Of a stretch of DNA of 12,588 nucleotides, positions 8,640 through 12,588 are shown piece after piece. Numbering within the stretch: the stretch's first letter is position 1; the number at the start of each line of letters is the position of its first letter. The DNA comes from Russula earlei. Lineage: Eukaryota; Basidiomycota; Agaricomycetes; Russulales; Russulaceae. The position numbers were made by a program, and so were the translations under genes. The notes under the pieces were generated by a model, which did no database searches, had not been told where the DNA came from, and was given only the letters and a program-made list of their open reading frames with translations. The DNA is taken from NCBI GenBank assembly GCA_025769875.1, contig JAGFNK010001231.1, forward strand, positions 1 to 12,588, read 5' to 3'.

Positions 8640-9233
8640 TGTTACAGCATCACAGCCGTTGGAGTGTCAGCTCAGGGTTCAGTGGGGGGCCAAGTCCCTG
8701 TGACTTGGTTTAAGGGTTCAGTGGGGGCTGGCTCAAAGAGACCAGATCAGAGGTTTTTAGTGTCTCAAGGCTTAGTCAGACAATGACTCAGCCCACAGAC
8801 AGAGTCAATATCCTGGTTTCACAGAAGAGGAGGATGATAAGAGAGAGGTAGAGGAGGAAGAGGAACACAATGGTTCCTTGAGGTGTGCTCAGGTCAAGCA
8901 GAGTATAGGCCAGCACAAGCAAGTTGTGATTGAGAGAGTATACAGGGCAAGGGATGCGACAGGAAATGGGACAAAGCTAAGCTTGGGACATTCCCCAGCT
9001 TTACAGGCACTGAAATACTGTATGTAGTGAGGCTGTACAGTACTATATGTGGACAATAGATAAAACTGAGCCAATAGCAAAAAGGGATCAGACCATAGAT
9101 GAAACATGACAGGTGAAACAACAAGGGACGATCAACATCAAGGGATGAAACAGTAACCAAGGGGATGAGGGTGAAAAGTAAAGAACAATAAGAAGTGGTT
9201 AGGGATGAACCGAAAGAGGGGTAAATCATAACA
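8640..9233 (-). repeat. 5' LTR of the Gypsy element
   Basis: Full-length match to 1529-2120, starting TGTTATGATTTACCCC at 9233 on the minus strand and ending CTGTAACA at 8640. Its outer edge cuts the pogo transposase reading frame. Relative to the 3' LTR it has several 1-2 base indels and roughly 35-40 substitutions by hand count, many of them TG/CA swaps. Confidence 0.93.
9042..9049 (-). promoter_or_regulatory. Candidate TATA box of the Gypsy 5' LTR
   Basis: The minus strand reads CATATAGT about 60 bases before the predicted transcript start at 8984. It is conserved in the other LTR. The distance is on the long side but acceptable for fungi. A TATTTC at about 9020-9012 is an alternative. 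Confidence 0.35.
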
Positions 9234-9588
9234 CTTGATGCGATATCGCTGCTTCCGGTCTTTACTGAATAGATACTTTTTTCCATTATTTTTATGGCCA
9301 CCTCCCATCTGGATTCCCTTCTCGTCCATATTCAATTGATGTTCCAGTGGTATCCCATCATTAGTGTCCACCAGTTCCTGTATTTTTGCAAAGTAGTCAT
9401 GGACTACTGTCCTATTAAGATTTTTTGTGCACTTTGGATCCAACCCCACTTGCTTTTGAGAAAGTCAGACTGGAGTTGCGTTTAATGAACTGATAATGCC
9501 AGTTTATTCCAGGGTAATGGCTAGATAGGTCCAGAGCATGAGCCTGCAGTGCCTTTTGATCCAAAGGCATTGCCTCTGCAGACAGCTG

Positions 9589-9593
9589 GTCAC
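9589..9593. repeat. Target-site duplication GTCAC, left copy
   Basis: Identical to 10409-10413 on the other side of solo LTR 1. Removing the LTR and one copy restores the transposase reading frame, which confirms the boundaries. Confidence 0.9.
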
Positions 9594-9860
9594 TGTTACT
9601 AACCAAGGCCAGGTCCTGGCCATATATTGTCCTATTTCACTCAAGTGAGACCTCTCTCACTTTGCATTACCAACTCCCTTCCATTTCTTGGGCTATACCC
9701 TTCCTGTGGTGCAAGATACCGCTATGGAAAAGGCACTATACACCACCAGGCACCCATTTCCTAATCAGGTAATCATCATGTGCAGCCACATGGTCAACCC
9801 AGCCACCAAGAACCCGGAAACAGCAGCACAAACTCTTAGAAACTGTTGCATAAACTCATC

Positions 9861-9961
9861 TGACATCATCAAGGCTCCAATGACATCATGGCTGACTGAG
9901 CGACTCCACAGTGACCTCATAGGCTCACTAAGTGCTCCACAGTGACATCATAATGATGTCA
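9861..9961. promoter_or_regulatory. CRE-like (ATF/CREB bZIP) motif cluster in solo LTR 1
   Basis: TGACATCA at 9861, 9881 and 9943, TGACCTCA at 9912 and TGATGTCA at 9954 lie within about 100 bp. They sit 140-240 bp before the TATA box, in the expected U3 enhancer region. Comparison with solo LTR 2 implies that at least one was TGACGTCA, the canonical CRE. Binding by a fungal bZIP factor is inferred. Confidence 0.5.
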
Positions 9962-10098
9962 TCACTCCACAATGATCAGTAATGTGCTTAGTAAGCCTGA
10001 AACTTGACACAAGCAAGTTGATGCATCTGTAGTCCTATTGGATGGTACCAAGGGCGTCTAGAATAGTCCCAGTTCTTTGTAATTGAACCTGTACACTG

Positions 10099-10106
10099 TA
10101 TATAAG
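10099..10106 (+). promoter_or_regulatory. TATA box of solo LTR 1
   Basis: CTGTATATAAGCCCC is conserved in both solo LTRs (10099-10106 and 11245-11252), placing the U3/R junction some 30-60 bp downstream. Confidence 0.65.
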
Positions 10107-10408
10107 CCCCAATGAAGTATGGCAGTTGTCAGACTGTCCATTTGTGATACTCTCATCTTCCTGGGTACTCCCCCACGACCGCTCAGTTTAAAGACTCCCC
10201 TTGCCTCCAAGGTACTCTTCGACAACCGCCTTGTCTAAAGCCTTCTCGCTGCACTGGCCTCCAGTCTTTGCCTCTGCCTCCAGTTACATGTACCAGTCCC
10301 CATCTGGTACATTTGGCTTGTCCTCCTGTTCAATGCCATGTACCATCTGTTCTGACCCTTGCCCACCTGCTCCTGAGTCCATACGGATCAGCAGTACATG
10401 TCTTGACA

Positions 10409-10413
10409 GTCAC
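10409..10413. repeat. Target-site duplication GTCAC, right copy
   Basis: Pairs with 9589-9593. The five bases lie over the W-C-D codons of the transposase. Confidence 0.9.
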
Positions 10414-11008
10414 ACCAATCTAGCAATGCCTTTTCCTGGGCTGGCTTGAGACGCTGGCCATCCTGGTGAGCTTCCTGACATGACTTATGTTTCCCAGAAG
10501 CTCTATCTTGTAGCATCTGGCGTGAAACCTTGGAAAGCATAAGATTTTGACTTATTGGCCATGTATGGAATGCACTGACATCATGGGCCAGTGCTGTGCA
10601 AGTAAATGATCAATAGATCCCATTGCAGTACTCACTCAATGCAGCCTGTAGCCACTGCTCATATGTATGGTCTTGTGCTGGCCGACTGGACCACCTGTAA
10701 CATGGCATTGAGAGAGTACCCAGATCCTTGAGGCCTCCAAGTCAGCTGATACGAACCAAGGCCAGGTCCTGGCCGTAGATTGTCCTATTTCCTCAATAGA
10801 GACCTCTCTCACTTTGCATTAACCAACTCCTTCCATTTTCTGGGCTATTTCTCCTGCAGTACAAGATATCACTATTGCAAAGGCACTATAACACAACAGG
10901 CACCCGTTTCCTAATCAGGTAATCATCACGTGGCAACCACATGGCCACCCAGCCACCAAGGACCCGAAACAGTGGCACAAACTCTTAGAAACTGTTGCAT
11001 AAATCATC

Positions 11009-11109
11009 TGATGTCATCAAGGCTCCAATGACATCATGGCTGACTGAGCGACTCCACAGTGACCTCATAGGCTCACTAAGTGCTCCACAGTGACATCATA
11101 ATGATGTCA
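11009..11109. promoter_or_regulatory. CRE-like motif cluster in solo LTR 2
   Basis: TGATGTCA at 11009, TGACATCA at 11029 and 11091, TGACCTCA at 11060 and TGATGTCA at 11102. The first site is TGACATCA in copy 1, so both can derive from TGACGTCA. Confidence 0.5.
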
Positions 11110-11244
11110 TTGCTCCACAATGATCAGTAATGTGCTCAGTAAGCCTGAAACTTGACACAAGCAAGTTTATGCCTCTGTAGTCTATTGGATGGTACCAAAG
11201 AGTCTAGAATAGTCCCAGTTCTTTGTAATCGACCCTGTACACTG

Positions 11245-11252
11245 TATATAAG
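11245..11252 (+). promoter_or_regulatory. TATA box of solo LTR 2
   Basis: TATATAAG in CACTGTATATAAGCCCC, same context as in copy 1. Confidence 0.65.
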
Positions 11253-11584
11253 CCCCGATGAAGCATGGCAGTCATCAGACTGTCCATTTGTGATACTCTC
11301 ATCTTCATCTTCCTGGGTACTCCCCTGCGACCGCTCAGTCTAAAGATTCCCCTCGCTTCCAAGTTACTCTTCAACAACCGCCTTGTTTAAAGTCCCCTTG
11401 CTACACTGGCCTCCAGCCTTCGCCTTTGTCTCTTGCAACACCTACCAGTCCCCATCTGGTACCTCTCTCGTTGTTTGGCTCGTCCTCTTGTTCAACGCCG
11501 CCTTCGCCGCATATCATCTGTTCCGACCCTTGCCCACCTGCTCCTGAGTCCTTAGTGATCAGCAGTACGTGACTTGACATCAGT

Positions 11585-11854
11585 GTACTGTCGGTAATGT
11601 GATCACCCAGCTGGAATCAAACTCCACCCTCTGCCATGACAGTGGTGTGATGCAGGTGTGATACAGGCGTGACCCCCAGGCCAAAACATTACTCGAGAAC
11701 CACTCAATGGACTGCAATTTTTCTTTGCTAGAATGACATTAATGGTACTCAATAGTATAACTACAAAGTTTTGAATAGAGTTGTTTGAGCAGATACAGGG
11801 AAAAATGAAATCGCCGAGATGGTAGTGAACTGCTGAGTTCCCAGTGGCATACAG
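11585..11854. other. Non-coding, former 5' flank of the transposase gene
   Basis: This is the sequence that lay upstream of the transposase before solo LTR 2 arrived, possibly including the end of the pogo element. It carries irregular GTGTGATGCAGGTGTGATACAG repeats at about 11644-11667. No clear terminal inverted repeat or coding frame was found. Confidence 0.45.
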
Positions 11855-12128
11855 TATTTCAAGTGCTGAGTAGGCTCTGTTGTGGCCACAAATTATATTA
11901 CATAAGTAATGACTTTAGTTGAGCATGAAAAATGTGACAAAAAAAATTAAATTAGGACAGTCTACTCATTCCGGCACAACATTCACCCTAGCCTGGCTAA
12001 AAGTTGTGCCAGAATGAGTAGACTGTCCTTATTTAACCTTTTTTGTCACATTCTTCGTGCTCAACTAAAGTCATTACTTATGTAATATAATTTGTGGCCG
12101 CAACAGAGCCTACTCAGCACTTGAAATA
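11855..12128. repeat. Foldback/MITE-like inverted repeat, 126-bp arms, 22-bp loop
   Basis: The left arm (11855-11980) and the reverse complement of the right arm (12003-12128) match at 119 of 126 positions by hand count, with a 22-bp spacer containing TAGCCTGGCTA. The outer ends read TATTTCAAGTGCTGAG on each strand, so TA stands at both tips, as at Tc1/mariner-type targets. The arms also contain oligo-A/T runs. No ORF. A transcript would form a long hairpin. It may be a non-autonomous DNA element or a local inverted duplication; the family is not recognised. Confidence 0.85.
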
Positions 12129-12318
12129 TTTTACTTTTATTCCACTGAGTTGACTATAAGCACAGTTGACTTATCCCTTCCTGCCCGTTGTGAATGCTGT
12201 TGTTGAGGATGGCAATGTTGGCTCAGGAGCCAAGGAGCAAGGTAGATTGCAGGAATAGGCAGAGTGGCAGACAACTCTCCAAATTGAGCAACCATATCCA
12301 AATCTGGCACTTCAAAAT
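12129..12318. other. Unassigned sequence
   Basis: A minus-strand open frame of 66 codons (12337-12137) covers it, but it shows no motif, biased composition or recognisable family, and it overlaps the motif cluster. Treated as chance. Confidence 0.4.
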
Positions 12319-12416
12319 GGCTCGAAACGGCTCGCACTGTTTTGAGCGGTTTCGAGCCGCGAGCCGTTGAACGGCTTACCTCGGCTCAGGAACGTCTCCG
12401 GCTCGGCTCGAAACCG
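12319..12416. promoter_or_regulatory. CpG-dense cluster of GGCTCG motifs with an inverted repeat
   Basis: Six GGCTCG hexamers in both orientations (12319, 12329, 12353, 12360, 12400, 12405) within 98 bp. CGGTTTCGAGCCG at 12347-12359 is inverted as CGGCTCGAAACCG at 12404-12416. About 15 CpGs lie between 12323 and 12416. It could be an upstream activating array for a gene to the right, or subterminal repeats of a DNA transposon of hAT type. Confidence 0.5.
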
Positions 12417-12418
12417 TT

Positions 12419-12428
12419 TATATATATA
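12419..12428 (+). promoter_or_regulatory. Candidate TATA box reading rightward
   Basis: TATATATATA directly follows the CpG-dense motif cluster, and the next 160 bp (to the window end) have no long ORF, as expected for a 5' UTR. If real, the gene starts beyond the window. Confidence 0.35.
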
Positions 12429-12588
12429 GGGAAAACGACTGACACCCACACTTGAAGGCAATGGACAGGCAGGGGTCTTGTTCAAACCTTCCGCCGCAAC
12501 ATCTCCTCATACAGACTCCATCTGATAGCCTTAAACCTTGAACATAAAGACTGTCCTACGTAGATACCTACGATAGTCAATAATCTCC

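Larger units (their letters stand above)
1529..9233 (-). mobile_element. Ty3/Gypsy chromovirus-type LTR retrotransposon, LTR to LTR, decayed
   Basis: This 7.7-kb unit is bounded by two direct LTRs (592 and 594 bp). Minus-strand order is LTR, primer-binding site, Gag, protease, RT, RNase H, integrase, chromodomain, ORF3, polypurine tract, LTR. RT before integrase identifies Ty3/Gypsy; the C-terminal chromodomain and the LTR-complementary primer site point to the fungal Tf1/sushi clade of chromoviruses. The five bases outside the two LTRs (GTATT at 1524-1528 and CTTGA at 9234-9238) do not match, so no target-site duplication remains. All ORFs carry stops and frameshifts. LTR divergence is about 6-7 percent by hand count, most of it at TG/CA/CG positions, so an age estimate from it would be inflated. 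Confidence 0.93.
9594..10408 (+). mobile_element. Solo LTR 1, inserted in the transposase gene
   Basis: An 815-bp unit beginning TGTTACTAACCAAGG and ending CTTGACA, flanked on both sides by GTCAC (9589-9593 and 10409-10413), a 5-bp target-site duplication as made by LTR-retrotransposon integrases. Orientation is inferred as plus from TG..CA ends and a TATATAAG at 10099-10106. It is alike to 10747-11579 across its length. Internal features are a GGCCAGGTCCTGGCC palindrome at 9607-9621 and the CRE-like cluster. It has no coding content; internal ORFs are not conserved between copies. It arose from a full element by LTR-LTR recombination, which leaves one LTR. The family differs from the 592-bp LTRs at left. 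Confidence 0.92.
9234..10708 (-). pseudogene. pogo-like transposase (Tc1/mariner superfamily), split by a solo LTR and truncated
   Basis: From ATG 10708 the frame reads MPCYRWSSRP and YEQWLQAALSEYCNGIY, a TGA at 10610-10612 (Arg likely), then a psq-type helix-turn-helix region with SRQMLQDRASGKHKS and the start of the CENP-B-type domain, LKPAQEKALLDW. The solo LTR (9594-10408) interrupts here. Skipping it with one copy of GTCAC restores DWCDQLSAEAMPLDQKALQA in frame, continuing INWHYQFIKRNSSLTFSKAS. A one-base shift in a G run near 9446 leads to NRTVVHDYFAKIQEL and LNMDEKGIQMGGG, whose Asp (codon 9324-9326) is the first catalytic residue of the DDE_1 core. The gene ends abruptly at the Gypsy LTR (9233); the rest of the DDE core is absent from the window. 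The encoded enzyme would have moved a TA-targeting DNA transposon. Confidence 0.88.
10747..11579 (+). mobile_element. Solo LTR 2, just upstream of the transposase start
   Basis: An 833-bp copy of the same family, TGATACGAACCAAGG..CTTGACA, in the same orientation as solo LTR 1. The flanks are TCAGC (10742-10746) and TCAGT (11580-11584), a 5-bp duplication with one C/T difference. It starts 39 bp beyond the transposase ATG, so it separates that gene from its promoter. It contains the same palindrome (10760-10774), CRE-like cluster (11009-11109) and TATA box (11245-11252). It is longer than copy 1 because of small insertions in its 3' third. Confidence 0.88.

Noticed and set aside
9688..10449. 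Plus-strand ORFs inside solo LTR 1 (9688-9945 and 10201-10449), and 11152-11343 in LTR 2
   Set aside because: They lie in LTR sequence, are not conserved between the copies and have no recognisable domain.
9594..11579. Two 0.8-kb direct repeats 340 bp apart looked like a miniature LTR retrotransposon (TRIM)
   Set aside because: Each repeat has its own flanking 5-bp duplication, and the 340 bp between them is transposase coding sequence, so they are two solo LTRs.
12137..12337. 66-codon minus-strand ORF
   Set aside because: No family resemblance or supporting context; it overlaps the GGCTCG motif cluster and is compatible with chance.

Overview
This window looks like a repeat-rich stretch of a filamentous fungal genome, most likely an agaric-type basidiomycete. 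The reasons are a Tf1/sushi-type chromodomain Gypsy retrotransposon, a pogo-like transposase, a Myb/SANT-like gene remnant of the kind abundant in Agaricomycetes, TA-rich promoters and heavy CpG loss. The species cannot be told from the sequence. No intact host gene was found. Almost every element is broken.

Layout, left to right. 1-470: a Myb/SANT-like DNA-binding gene remnant (minus strand). 480-1053: non-coding sequence with a degenerate 155-bp tandem duplication. 1054-1528: a stray piece (chromodomain plus start of an extra ORF) of the same retrotransposon family as the next element, ending at that element's LTR. 1529-9233: a 7.7-kb LTR-to-LTR Gypsy element read on the minus strand: 5' LTR (8640-9233), primer-binding site, Gag with a CCHC knuckle, protease, reverse transcriptase, RNase H, integrase, chromodomain, an extra ORF (ORF3) ending in a second zinc-knuckle region, polypurine tract, 3' LTR (1529-2120). 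9234-10708: the 5' part of a pogo-like (Tc1/mariner superfamily) transposase gene on the minus strand, cut off at the Gypsy 5' LTR and split by a solo LTR (9594-10408). A second solo LTR of the same family (10747-11579) lies just upstream of the transposase start. 11855-12128: a near-perfect 126-bp inverted repeat (foldback or MITE-like). 12319-12430: a CpG-dense cluster of GGCTCG motifs followed by a TATA tract, possibly a promoter reading out of the window.

The window is best read as a nested pile of insertions decayed by one process. The retrotransposon supplied its own replication cycle: self-primed reverse transcription, integration and probably chromatin targeting. It is now dead. Most in-frame stops are TGA where Arg CGA is a plausible ancestor, and two catalytic Asp codons (integrase and RNase H) have become Asn in a CpG-to-CpA context. 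Repeat copies differ mainly as TG in one and CA in the other, so the common ancestor was CG. The most interesting items are ORF3 in frame behind the chromodomain with its own zinc knuckles, the self-primer complementarity, the reconstructable CRE-like array in the solo LTRs, and the exact duplication footprint in the transposase.
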